This document shows, piece after piece, positions 24,617 through 33,745 of a stretch of DNA of 64,000 nucleotides. The stretch covers positions 1-64,000 of the forward strand of contig CAKTZA010000004.1 in assembly GCA_934635045.1 (NCBI GenBank). Direction: 5' to 3'. This DNA comes from an uncultured Kiritimatiellota bacterium (GTDB taxonomy: Bacteria > Verrucomicrobiota > Kiritimatiellia > RFP12 > UBA1067). The notes under the pieces are model-generated. The model was given only the letters and a program-made list of their open reading frames with translations, did not search any database and was not told the origin of the DNA. A program made the position numbers and the translations under genes. Position 1 is the stretch's first letter. Each line of letters begins with the position of its first letter.

Positions 24617-24972
24617 CGCTTGCAGCCCTTCCGACAGACGATCCGTTCGCCCCATGCGGGACAAATGACGCTTTTGGCTTCCGTTGCACGCCGCGCCTCG
24701 ACTTCGCAGGCCTCATGTGCAAGTCCGCCCGGAACCGAGACGAACCGCGCGGAGGCCGCCGGACTCGTCCGCCACTCCGCGAGCCGCCGGTAGAATTCGC
24801 CGTAGACGGCATGTCCCTGCCCGATGCCGTGATGAATGTGCTTCTCCGGCGAGGGGCAGACGTTGTACGCCGCATAGCCGCACTGCGGCGGGCAGACGAC
24901 GTCGCCGAAGCCGACCTCGACGGCAATCGGCGCAAGGCCGACGATCACCCCGAAAAGAACGCCTTTGCGCAT
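24613..24972 (-). CDS. Small Cys-rich exported protein, unknown
   Basis: 119 residues starting MRKGVLFGVIVGLAPIAVEV, a plausible signal, followed by a Cys/His-rich body (VVCPPQCGYAAYNVCPSPEK, HIHHGIGQGHAVYGEFYRRL, VICPAWGERIVCRKGCKR). It has seven cysteines after the signal. It begins 7 nt after the upstream stop and ends in a GTGA overlap with the phosphatase-GH78 start, so translational coupling supports it as a real gene. It also fills a gap of about 360 bp that would otherwise be empty. No family is recognised; disulfides or metal binding are possible. Confidence 0.5.
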   Translation of the reverse strand: MRKGVLFGVIVGLAPIAVEVGFGDVVCPPQCGYAAYNVCPSPEKHIHHGIGQGHAVYGEFYRRLAEWRTSPAASARFVSVPGGLAHEACEVEARRATEAKSVICPAWGERIVCRKGCKR

Positions 24973-24981
24973 GCTGCCGGC

Positions 24982-27537
24982 CTACTTCAGGGTGAAGACG
25001 AGCCCAGGAGCCGGTTCGTCGGCCTCGTAACAGCCGAGATCAGGCGAGCCGCCGAAGACCCGCGCCTTGCCGTCGAGATCCGTCGCCTCGGACGTCATCC
25101 AGCCGAGCGCAAGGCCCTTGTCGCGGCAGAAGCTCTTCCGCCGAAGCCGATAGTTTCCATTGCCCGGGTCGACCATCTTGAGCGCGTCGAACGCCGTCGT
25201 CCAATGGTTTTTCCCCTGCGGCGCGTCCTGACTGCCATTCCGGTAGACGGAGCTCACGATCGAATTGCTGATGATGCAGTCGTTCGCCGACCATGTCGCG
25301 TAATCGTAGGCCCCCGCCTGGCCGGCGGCATTGCCGGAAAGAACCGAGTTGACGATAATCGTGCGACTGCCGTTGTTGTGCGCGGCCCCCTGTAAACCAT
25401 AGCTGCCGTTTCGCACGATCGTGCAGTTCTCGACCGCGTTCGTGAGCTTTGTCGGTCTACCTTCGGTGACGACGCCCGTGCCGGCATTGTCGCACACGAG
25501 ACAGTTCCGCAGGCTCGGGCTGCCGTGAACGACCTTGTCGGCGTTGTTCGAGAACACGGAGCTCTCGACCAGGCCCTCGCCCGAATAGGCCTTTGACTCG
25601 TTTCCGAGAAACGTGCAGCCGCAGACGACGTCGGCGCCAGCGGACTGCAAGGCAAAAACGGCACTCGCGCCATGCGAGCAGCCCTTGTTGCCGGAGAGCC
25701 GGCAGTCGATCAGCTGGACGCGTCCGCCCAAATACAGGCAGGAGGCGTAGGAACTCAGTCCGGGACCGACGGAATTGCCGGCAAACGAACACCGCTCGAA
25801 CCGAAGGCCTGCGGCATAGGCGGCGCCGCCATTGCCCCAGCTGCCGTTCATCACGTTCTCGTCGAAGCTGCAGTCCATCACCGTCGCGTGCGACTCAAGC
25901 GCCGCCGCCGCCGTGTTCGCGCAATAGAGTCCGCCGCCCTTCGCGGCCGCACACTGGCGAACCGTACAGTTGGTCAGGAAGCCACGATAATTGGCATCGA
26001 CGTAAACGCCTCCGCCGCTTCCGCCCGTCAGGATGCAGCAGCCTTCGACTGTCGTGTCCGCCACGAAGTGCGTGGCGTCGGCGTCGGCCATCACGCGCAA
26101 TCCGCCTCCAAGCGCCTTGTCCGTCGCGTTGGTCGCGCCGACGATCTTAAAGCCACGCATGGACGCGCCGTCCAGGACGACCGCGCACGCCGCCAGAGGC
26201 TGCGCTCCCGCGTCAATCACGGCGCCGTTCGCAACCGGCTGGCCCGTCACCGGATCGACGCACGTATACGTGGCGCCGGCGTTGTTCAGCGAAATCGGCG
26301 CGGAAATCGGGTAGACGCCCGGCGCAATCTCGACATCAAAGCCCTGAACGTTGGAATCGACCGCCGTCTGGATGTCTGTCGCCGCCGTCTCCCACGTGCA
26401 ATACGGCGCGACGGGCGCATGACCGACGGTCGACGGCGGGACGACGTAGACCGTTTTCCGATAAAGGGACAGGAACGTCCCCGCTTCGTCCGTCGCCGCG
26501 TCATATTCTGCGGCAATCCAGTCCGCCGACAGAACTTCCGGATGAATGCGGGCTTCGTCAATCATGCCCTTGAAGCTGTTCCCGTTGGCATCATGGGCGT
26601 TTCCGATGACAAACGCCTGATTGGCGACGTTCATGGCGGAAACCGCGGAGTCCCTTGCCGAATAGCGGAGCGCGCCGTTCTCGTAGATCCAGACGTCGCG
26701 TCCGCTGAACGCGACGGTCATGAAATGCCAGGCCCCGTCAGTGACAGCGGCGGCGAGCGCGTTGACATGGTTGATTCCGCGCCAATTGTACTCCTGGCAC
26801 CAGCAGCCGGGATCCAGCACGACGACACTCCTCGGCGAACCCCAATAGGAACTGACTTTGCATTTCTGTCCCAATGAAAAGTAGACGTCATCGCCAACGG
26901 CCTGGCCAGGCGTGCTGTACTTGGCCCAAAACGAAACCGTCGCCTGATCGGTCAGCCCGGCATTCTTGAAGCCATCCGACTTGACAGCGCCGCCTTTGGC
27001 GCCTTGCGCTCCGTTCGAGATTCGGACAGACCGCCCAAAGACGCCTTTCTCTGACGCCATCTCGTCTGCCGTCGCGACATTCTCGGCTCCGAAGCCGTTG
27101 CCCGTGGCATCCGCATAAGCGCCATCTTGCTCGTCAAGATGATAGACCGCGCAGTATCCCGCGTCCTTGAAGACCGCCTGCTCCGGCGCGACGTCGTTCG
27201 CCTTGCCGTAGTGCATGGACAACTTCAGCCCGTTGGCGAAAGCGGGAACCTTCACCCAGGCGACCGAGGTGCCGGTCGTGTCCCAGCTTTCAAGCTCGTG
27301 CTGCAGTTCCGTTCCGTCCGCCAGCGTGAAGCGCAGGTCCGAGCCAGCCGAGAGGAAGTCCGAATACCTGAAACCCTGGATGCCTTCGGAGAGCCGGACG
27401 CCAAGCGGGAAGTTGACAAGCGTCTCCGTTCCCCTGTACCCGACGACCGAGAAGTCAAGGCGATGGGCGTAGCCTGACACGTCGGCCTGAAGCGAAAGCC
27501 CCGAGGCCAGACAAAGGGAAGTCAACCATTTTTTCAT
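24982..27537 (-). CDS. Secreted DUF2341 / LamG-like / right-handed beta-helix protein
   Basis: 851 residues. Signal peptide MKKWLTSLCLASGLSLQA. Residues of about 20-110 fit DUF2341 (FPLGVRLSEGIQGFRYSDFL, LKLSMHYGKANDV). Residues of about 115-330 are a LamG/concanavalin-like jelly roll (YHLDEQDGAYADATGNGFGA, HFMTVAFSGRDVWIYENGAL, GMIDEARIHPEVLSADWIAA). Residues of about 380-830 are a parallel beta-helix with GGGVYVDANYRGFLTNCTV-type coils, ending PDLGCYE as in the other beta-helix protein of this window. Probably a surface glycan-binding or structural protein. The ATG at 27537 has AGGAG 9 nt upstream and gives the signal peptide; the longer upstream frame runs into the neighbouring gene and is unlikely to be used. 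Confidence 0.78.
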   Translation of the reverse strand: MKKWLTSLCLASGLSLQADVSGYAHRLDFSVVGYRGTETLVNFPLGVRLSEGIQGFRYSDFLSAGSDLRFTLADGTELQHELESWDTTGTSVAWVKVPAFANGLKLSMHYGKANDVAPEQAVFKDAGYCAVYHLDEQDGAYADATGNGFGAENVATADEMASEKGVFGRSVRISNGAQGAKGGAVKSDGFKNAGLTDQATVSFWAKYSTPGQAVGDDVYFSLGQKCKVSSYWGSPRSVVVLDPGCWCQEYNWRGINHVNALAAAVTDGAWHFMTVAFSGRDVWIYENGALRYSARDSAVSAMNVANQAFVIGNAHDANGNSFKGMIDEARIHPEVLSADWIAAEYDAATDEAGTFLSLYRKTVYVVPPSTVGHAPVAPYCTWETAATDIQTAVDSNVQGFDVEIAPGVYPISAPISLNNAGATYTCVDPVTGQPVANGAVIDAGAQPLAACAVVLDGASMRGFKIVGATNATDKALGGGLRVMADADATHFVADTTVEGCCILTGGSGGGVYVDANYRGFLTNCTVRQCAAAKGGGLYCANTAAAALESHATVMDCSFDENVMNGSWGNGGAAYAAGLRFERCSFAGNSVGPGLSSYASCLYLGGRVQLIDCRLSGNKGCSHGASAVFALQSAGADVVCGCTFLGNESKAYSGEGLVESSVFSNNADKVVHGSPSLRNCLVCDNAGTGVVTEGRPTKLTNAVENCTIVRNGSYGLQGAAHNNGSRTIIVNSVLSGNAAGQAGAYDYATWSANDCIISNSIVSSVYRNGSQDAPQGKNHWTTAFDALKMVDPGNGNYRLRRKSFCRDKGLALGWMTSEATDLDGKARVFGGSPDLGCYEADEPAPGLVFTLK

Positions 27538-27542
27538 TTTGC

Positions 27543-30530
27543 CTACTCCTTTCGTATTCTTTCGTAACGATGAGACCCGAACAGGCGATTGCGCCACAGG
27601 TCATGGACCTCGGCCACCAGCCGCCCGTCCTTCACCTCGACATCAACCACCGTCGGGAAATAGTCAGGGAGATCCATATGCCCCCTGTCACCTTCGAATT
27701 CTCCGAGAATCGGCCCGCCGCCGACAATCTGCGCGAAACGGTGCGTCGCAGCAGGCGCGTCATAACGCGGAATGTGCGTGTGTCCCGCAATGACGAGCTG
27801 CGCGCCGGCCTCGTCAAGAAGCTTCACCCAGTCTTCGTAGCCTTTTTCGGCCTCGCCCGTCTCGCTGACGATCGGCACATGGCAGACGGCGACGAGAAAC
27901 GGGGCGTCGGCGATCTCGGGACGGGCCAACGCCGCCTTGAGCCATTTCGTCTCCGCGGCGAAGAGCGGGCCGAACGCCGCGTGTCCGTGCCACGCCGGAT
28001 CGTCGTCGGCTATCGGCTCGCCCGTATCAAGCGTGACGATCGCCACGTCGCCGCACCTGACGGCCGCGTTCTCCGTCGGCATCACGCGCCCGAGGTGCTG
28101 CGACCAGGTGCCGCGGTACTCGTGGTTGCCCTTCGTGTAGAGGCAGGGGCGCGCAGCCGCATACCCCTCCGCGCCAAGCGGATCGATGATCGTGCGCACC
28201 GCCTCGTCCTCGCTCTCAAGCGAGCTGACGACGTCTCCGTTCCAGACGAGCAGCGCAGGATCCAGCGCCCTGACCTTCGAGAAGACGCGCTTCACCGCCT
28301 CGCGGAAATCGTGCGTATCGTTGATGACGGCAAAATGCGAACTTCCGCCCGCCCGCGGCAGCTCGCAGCCCTGCACCTTGCCAAGAGTCGGCTCGCCCAG
28401 CTTGAAATTGTAGCAGTCGACGTAGTCGACGACCGGCGTCGTCACGGTCCTGTACCAGAACTTCTTCATCCCGAGCCCCTTGAGCGTGACGCGCAACAGC
28501 CGCCGTTCCGGGCGCTGCAGGCCGCTGGGCGGCGCGGCGACACGCCGTGCGCCGCGCATCTCGGGATTGTCCGCCACGTCCACGGCCCCATAGGAGAGCC
28601 GGCTCACGCTCCACGCGACGTCGACCGAATCGGCCGTCGGATTCTGGAGGCACGGCAGGCCGATTTCACGCGTCTCACAGACGGCAATTTCGCGGATTTC
28701 GCCCGGCTTCAGCGTCAGGCGAATCTCCCGTGACCCGGGGGACATCCTGATTGCGGCTTCCTGAGCCAGGTGCTCCTCGGTATTGAGGAGATAAACCTTC
28801 TCGTCGCCGAAAACCGACCAGCGCACGCGGTCGGAACATTCGACCTTCGGCCAGGCGTCCGTTCCCTCCGCCGCACTCGACAGAAGGAAGGAGTAGAGCT
28901 GGCGCACCCCCGGCGCGCCGGGCGAATCGATCGACGGCAGGAACACAACCGTGCCCTTGCCGACCTTGTGCGCATAAAGAACGGGCGTCATGTCGGACTT
29001 GAGCGTCTCGTCGGCGAAACGGTCGGAGGCGACCGCCAGCACCTCGGCGCCGACATTTTCCAATGCCGGCATCCGAAAGCCGCCGTCCGTGAACTTCGGA
29101 TCGCAGTTCGCGCCCCAAAGCGGGAACTTCCAGCCGCACGGGGGATTGGCCTTGAACTTGAGCCCGTAGGGCATGCGGGTCTCGCGGCCGGGAACGGCCA
29201 TGAGCCCCGTCAGTTCCGACCAGTCGCCTCCCTTGTACGGCACGAACGCCGTCCCCGGCGCATTCGCCGTCCCGAGATGACAAGCCGCGAGCAGCAACGT
29301 CCCGCCGCCTCGCACGAATTTCACGAGCTTCGCATACAGGCGGTCGTCCATTGAGTTGCGCCCGAGAAAGAAGAGCGTCTGGTAATTCGCCAGCGCAGCG
29401 TCGGACGCGTCGTAGGGCACGATGTCCGCAACGCCGAGCGGCGGATTGCCCGAATAATCCGCCGATCCCCACTTGTCGCGGTCCTCCCAGCGACGCCGGC
29501 GATAGAGCCCGTCGAAGAGCTCCCAGGCGCGGTCGGCGTCCGAAATGCGCCAGGCGTCGTCAAGCCGCTGCCCCCAAAGATGCGTCTGCCAGCCGCCGAC
29601 GTAGCCGTCGAAGCGGCCCTGCACGGCCGCCAGCGCCGCCCGCGGCAGCCCGTCGGGACGCGGATGCGCCTTCGCCCAGCGCGCGAGCTCGCCGACCGCC
29701 TTGCGGAAGCGGCGCACGTCGGGATGATTCTCGTCATAGTCCTTGCCAAGCGCCTGGTAGTTCATGAGACCGTGTTCGGCGTAGATCGGATTCGCCCCGC
29801 GGATGAACGCGTGGAAGAGCGAATTCCGCCAGCGCGCCTCCCAGAGCGCGTCATGCTGGTTGCCGCCGTACCAGACCATCGCCATGTCGACGCCGAACGT
29901 CGGCTGCCCGAACGCGCGAACCGCTCCGAGCGTTCCCGCGTAACGCCGCTCGAGGTCCTCCCCGTAGATGACCTCCAGGTCGACGCGGTCGATGCCGGCG
30001 CGCATCGCAAAGGGAATGGCGCCGCCGGTCGGCTCGATGCAGACATAGGGCCGCGGCACGCCGTTCGTCTCCGCAAAGGCGATCGTCTGCCGCATGCAGT
30101 CGACCGTGTTGAACTCCGCCTCGGCAAACGTCTTCGCCGGCGGCGGCTTGGTCGCCGCGTGTTCAACGGTCGACTCCGGCCAATTGAACATCAGGCCGCC
30201 GAACTCGCAGAGAAGGAGAGACCCGTCAAGGACGTCCGCATACTCTCTCGCCGCCGCCAGTGACGCGTCCGCAATTCCCCTGTAGGCGCCCCGGATCGTA
30301 CGCTGCCGGCGGCTCACGACCTCGTCCATCACAAACCGCATCTTGTGCGCACGGCAGAAGTCCCCGACCGTGCGAACCTTCTCCGCCGTCCACGGGCCCA
30401 CGAAGAGAACCGTGTAGTCGCCGAGGCCTTCCCGGACAATCGTCGCGGCCGTCCGATCGGCATACGGAGACTCGCTCATGCCGCCGACATGGACGACGGC
30501 CGCCGCCAAAACCGAAGCGAAGAGGTTCAC
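27543..30530 (-). CDS. Putative glycosidase fused to C-terminal metallophosphoesterase
   Basis: 995 residues. After a signal (NLFASVLAAAVVHVGG), residues of about 20-350 form a barrel-like domain with GSLLLCEFGGLMFNWPEST and CIEPTGGAIPFAMRAGIDRV; residues of about 370-560 look like a glutamine-amidotransferase/beta-galactosidase-trimerisation-type fold (KLVKFVRGGGTLLLAACHLG). I cannot name the GH family. From about 730 a calcineurin-like phosphoesterase follows with INDTHDF, WNGDVV, GNHEYRG, CHVPIV and GHTHIP metal ligands all present. Seamless fusion. It starts with GTG in a GTGA overlap with the upstream gene, preceded by AAGGAGG. Exported; possibly removes phosphate substituents from a glycan while cleaving it. 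Confidence 0.75.
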   Translation of the reverse strand: MNLFASVLAAAVVHVGGMSESPYADRTAATIVREGLGDYTVLFVGPWTAEKVRTVGDFCRAHKMRFVMDEVVSRRQRTIRGAYRGIADASLAAAREYADVLDGSLLLCEFGGLMFNWPESTVEHAATKPPPAKTFAEAEFNTVDCMRQTIAFAETNGVPRPYVCIEPTGGAIPFAMRAGIDRVDLEVIYGEDLERRYAGTLGAVRAFGQPTFGVDMAMVWYGGNQHDALWEARWRNSLFHAFIRGANPIYAEHGLMNYQALGKDYDENHPDVRRFRKAVGELARWAKAHPRPDGLPRAALAAVQGRFDGYVGGWQTHLWGQRLDDAWRISDADRAWELFDGLYRRRRWEDRDKWGSADYSGNPPLGVADIVPYDASDAALANYQTLFFLGRNSMDDRLYAKLVKFVRGGGTLLLAACHLGTANAPGTAFVPYKGGDWSELTGLMAVPGRETRMPYGLKFKANPPCGWKFPLWGANCDPKFTDGGFRMPALENVGAEVLAVASDRFADETLKSDMTPVLYAHKVGKGTVVFLPSIDSPGAPGVRQLYSFLLSSAAEGTDAWPKVECSDRVRWSVFGDEKVYLLNTEEHLAQEAAIRMSPGSREIRLTLKPGEIREIAVCETREIGLPCLQNPTADSVDVAWSVSRLSYGAVDVADNPEMRGARRVAAPPSGLQRPERRLLRVTLKGLGMKKFWYRTVTTPVVDYVDCYNFKLGEPTLGKVQGCELPRAGGSSHFAVINDTHDFREAVKRVFSKVRALDPALLVWNGDVVSSLESEDEAVRTIIDPLGAEGYAAARPCLYTKGNHEYRGTWSQHLGRVMPTENAAVRCGDVAIVTLDTGEPIADDDPAWHGHAAFGPLFAAETKWLKAALARPEIADAPFLVAVCHVPIVSETGEAEKGYEDWVKLLDEAGAQLVIAGHTHIPRYDAPAATHRFAQIVGGGPILGEFEGDRGHMDLPDYFPTVVDVEVKDGRLVAEVHDLWRNRLFGSHRYERIRKE

Positions 30531-33500
30531 GGCGCCTCCTTGATCGCATAGACGTGGCGGTCATGTCCGGGGAACGCGTCGGCAAAACGGCCGTTTTCGA
30601 GCGGCAGCGTCCTGTTCTCGAACAGGACCTCGACCGCCCCGCTCCGCGGCGCATCCGCAGGAAGCGTGAAGGTGACGGACGAAAGCGGGCTCGCGTCGAC
30701 ATTGCAGGCGACGAGCGTCCAGACGCTCCCGTTGCGGCGCGTGAGGACGCGCAGCTTCTCGAGGCCGACGTCGGCCGTCGCCTCGCCGCAGAGCTCCTCG
30801 GAGAGGATCGCGTCCTTGATGGACTGCGCCTCGCGGTTCACGTCCACCATCGCCTTCCACGTGCCTTCCGTGTCCGGGAAGCCCTCGTACCACGCGACGC
30901 CCGTGCAGCCCGCGGCGATGCAGCCCCAGCTCTGCGCGATCTGCTCACGGTAGGTCGGCGGCCGGTGATGGAGCGCCGAGATGCCGCCGGAGACGAAGCA
31001 GTACATCGGCAGGCCCTTCTCCGCGCCCGCCTTCTTCATGACGTCGACCTGCCTCATGATCGAGTCGACCGTGCGGCCCTCGTTGTTCGTGAGGTAGTCG
31101 TCAAGCATCAGGACGTCCGTGTTGAGCTCGGCATAGCGGTTCGGGATGCCCATCACCGTGTTGTTCATCTGCACCGGCGTGTACGGGAGAAGCGCATGCA
31201 TCTTGCAGAGGAGCCGGTAGACGTCGTCGCTCTTCGCATAGAGCTCCGGCTCGTCGATTACGATCTGCGAGAGGATGTTCGGACGATTCCGGGTGTTCTC
31301 GACCCACTTCTCGATCGGGATCGGGAACGTCCGGTTCGGCATCCAGTACATGCCCCAGTAGAGATACTCGAAGCCGCGTCGCTCGCCGATGTCCAGCACG
31401 TCGACGTTGTTCTGCTCGTATTCGGGCATCGGCATCGCGAAGACGCACGCCTGCCTGATGCCGTGCGCCTCGAGGATGTCCAGCATCTTCTCGATGGGAT
31501 TCGGCTTCGTGAACTTCGTGTCGCCGACGAAAAGCGACGTGAAGAGCTTCTTCTCGCCGTTCAGCATGAGGCAGCGCGCGAAGCGGTTGACCTGCCCCGC
31601 GCCCTTGCGGTAAGGATAGCGGACGATCGTCGCCGGCACGGAACGCCCCGCGACCGAGAGCGTCACCGCATTCGTGCCGTACGGCACCTTGTCGAGCGGA
31701 TAGCCGGCCTCGTGGACGTTCCCGGCGTCGTCCGTCACGCGGAAGCGCGCCTCCGGCTCGTCCATGTAGTAGTTGAGGCGCGAAAGGGCGGTCCACGGCT
31801 TCTGCCTCGGCGCCCGCCGGGCCGCGAGCGCCGTCCCCGCGCCCTCGCCCTTCGCGTACGGCGCGATGACGTCGGACGGAAACTCGAACGTGCCCCACGT
31901 CTCGAGCAGGTTGTAGCCGAGGCGCTTCGTCTTCGCCGTGGAGACGCACTCCTGATTGCCCGCATTGCGGCAGAGGTTCATCGTCCACTTGTCGCCGAGC
32001 ATCCGGTCCGCAAAGTCCTTGAACGGCAGGACGAGCAGGTAGTCGACGGACCCTTTCTCGGCGTTGACGCGCGTCTTGCTTGTCCAGCTGCCGTTCCAGC
32101 GGATGTCGCACCCGAACAGGTCCGTCCGGTCGCCGTTGCCGACCGCGCAGTAGTGGAAGTACTCCTCGCCGCCGTAGGGGTTGACGAGGATCTCGAGTCC
32201 CTGACGGCCGAACGGCTTCATCGTCTCCTCCGTCGCGCGCTCGTGCCGCGCCATCTCGACGCTCTCGCCGAAGTTGCGCGCGCCGATGTAGAGGTTCTCC
32301 GCATCACAGGCGAGCCGGAACTCCGTCTTCGCCTGCGCCGGCGCGGAAATCTTCCAGAGCCGGTCAAGGACGACGGCCTCTGCGCGCCAGCTGTCGAGGT
32401 CGACGGTCGGCTTCACGCCGGGCTTAAGCCGCGGCACCTTGACGGGATCGGGCTTCCAGTCGTCCTCGGCCCTGCGTCCGAAGCGTCCCTTGTCCGTCTC
32501 CGCCGGCTTGTAGGGCGTCGCATAGGCGACATCCGCACGGAAGCCGCCTGCGGGAGGATCGACAAGCTCGGCCTGCAAGTCGTCTATCCAGAGCGTGCAG
32601 TCGTGCCTGTATGGTTCGGGGACCTCGATCCGCGCGACCGAATAGATGCCCTTCGCCGGCAGGTTCGTGCAGACGACTTCGTAGCGCGCCCACTCCGTCC
32701 CGACGCTGACGGTCTTGCAGCCGGTCTTCGCCCACCTGTTCGCCGCGCCGTAGCTGAGGATGACGGGAAGGCCCGCCTCGGAGGACTTCATCCAGGCCGA
32801 GAGGACGCCGCTCCTGCCTTTCACCGTGCCCGCCTGCCAGGGACGGACCTCGAGCGCATAAGACGCGTCGTTGACCTGGACGCGCAGCGACTGCCTGCCC
32901 GAATGCCTCTCCTCGCGGTCAACCGCATAGCGCTTCAGGTATCGGCCCTCGTAGTCGCCAATGGACGCCTTCGACCAATTGAAACGCCCCATCAGGTTGT
33001 AGAACGGCGGGACGACGCCGTCCTGGTCGTATTCGAAGCCCGAGTTGACGATCATGTTCGGCGAATCGTCGTCGTGGCGGACGGTGCACATCGAGAAGTT
33101 GTCGAACTCGGCGTCCTCGCGGTAGCCGATGAGCGACACGGCCGGATACGTCTCGACGCCGTCGGAGTTCGTCGTTTTCGCGGGCGTCGGCCAGATGAAG
33201 TCGCCCGAGGGGCGCCCGTTCACCTCGAACTTGTAGCGGACCCCGCCCTCGCCGAGCGACTTGCGAACGACCCGCAGGCGCACCGGCGCACCCGGCGTGT
33301 AGTCGGGGATCTTGAGGTACTTGCCTTCGGAGCGCTGTTTGCCGGGGAGCCGCCAGACGAGGAAGCTCGTGCCGTCTGGCTTGACGCAGAAGGTCGACCC
33401 CTCGCAGCTCATGCCCGCCCAGCCGCGCTTGCCGTCCGCGAGCTTCGTGCCCCACGGGACGTCCAGCGTCACGTCCACCTCGGCGACGAACTCGAGCGGC

Positions 33501-33733
33501 GTCGCGCATCGCATCGTCAGACTGCCGTTCTTGCGCAATCTGACCTTGCCGTCGACGGGCTTCGGAAAGACGTTGTCCTCGCCCTTGTGCGAGACCCACT
33601 GCTCGGCGAAGAGCCCAGTCGCGCCAAAATCGTCGGAGAAAAGCGTGACGCCCCGGTCGTCGGCACGCGCCGTCAGGACGGCAAACGCCACGCAGAGAAC
33701 AAAGGAAGTCCGAAAAGAAGAAAATCCGCTCAT
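30527..33733 (-). CDS. Large secreted CBM-rich putative glycoside hydrolase
   Basis: 1068 residues with a signal peptide (SFVLCVAFAVLTARA). Residues of about 28-225 are a concanavalin-like/DUF1080-type domain (LFSDDFGATGLFAEQWVSHK). Residues of about 230-390 resemble a CBM4/22-type beta-sandwich (NMIVNSGFEYDQDG, HSGRQSLRVQV). Residues of about 440-640 resemble a CBM9/DOMON-like domain (EFRLACDAENLYIGARNFGE, QGLEILVNPYGGEEYFHYCA). Residues of about 700-1000 form an unassigned barrel-like region with acidic segments (SQIVIDEPELYAKSDDVYRL, TGVAWYEGFPDTEG). Catalytic residues cannot be assigned with certainty. I chose the ATG at 33733 because AGGAGG lies 9 nt upstream. It lies directly after GH127 in the operon. 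Confidence 0.65.
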   Translation of the reverse strand: MSGFSSFRTSFVLCVAFAVLTARADDRGVTLFSDDFGATGLFAEQWVSHKGEDNVFPKPVDGKVRLRKNGSLTMRCATPLEFVAEVDVTLDVPWGTKLADGKRGWAGMSCEGSTFCVKPDGTSFLVWRLPGKQRSEGKYLKIPDYTPGAPVRLRVVRKSLGEGGVRYKFEVNGRPSGDFIWPTPAKTTNSDGVETYPAVSLIGYREDAEFDNFSMCTVRHDDDSPNMIVNSGFEYDQDGVVPPFYNLMGRFNWSKASIGDYEGRYLKRYAVDREERHSGRQSLRVQVNDASYALEVRPWQAGTVKGRSGVLSAWMKSSEAGLPVILSYGAANRWAKTGCKTVSVGTEWARYEVVCTNLPAKGIYSVARIEVPEPYRHDCTLWIDDLQAELVDPPAGGFRADVAYATPYKPAETDKGRFGRRAEDDWKPDPVKVPRLKPGVKPTVDLDSWRAEAVVLDRLWKISAPAQAKTEFRLACDAENLYIGARNFGESVEMARHERATEETMKPFGRQGLEILVNPYGGEEYFHYCAVGNGDRTDLFGCDIRWNGSWTSKTRVNAEKGSVDYLLVLPFKDFADRMLGDKWTMNLCRNAGNQECVSTAKTKRLGYNLLETWGTFEFPSDVIAPYAKGEGAGTALAARRAPRQKPWTALSRLNYYMDEPEARFRVTDDAGNVHEAGYPLDKVPYGTNAVTLSVAGRSVPATIVRYPYRKGAGQVNRFARCLMLNGEKKLFTSLFVGDTKFTKPNPIEKMLDILEAHGIRQACVFAMPMPEYEQNNVDVLDIGERRGFEYLYWGMYWMPNRTFPIPIEKWVENTRNRPNILSQIVIDEPELYAKSDDVYRLLCKMHALLPYTPVQMNNTVMGIPNRYAELNTDVLMLDDYLTNNEGRTVDSIMRQVDVMKKAGAEKGLPMYCFVSGGISALHHRPPTYREQIAQSWGCIAAGCTGVAWYEGFPDTEGTWKAMVDVNREAQSIKDAILSEELCGEATADVGLEKLRVLTRRNGSVWTLVACNVDASPLSSVTFTLPADAPRSGAVEVLFENRTLPLENGRFADAFPGHDRHVYAIKEAP

Positions 33734-33745
33734 CTCGTGCACCTC

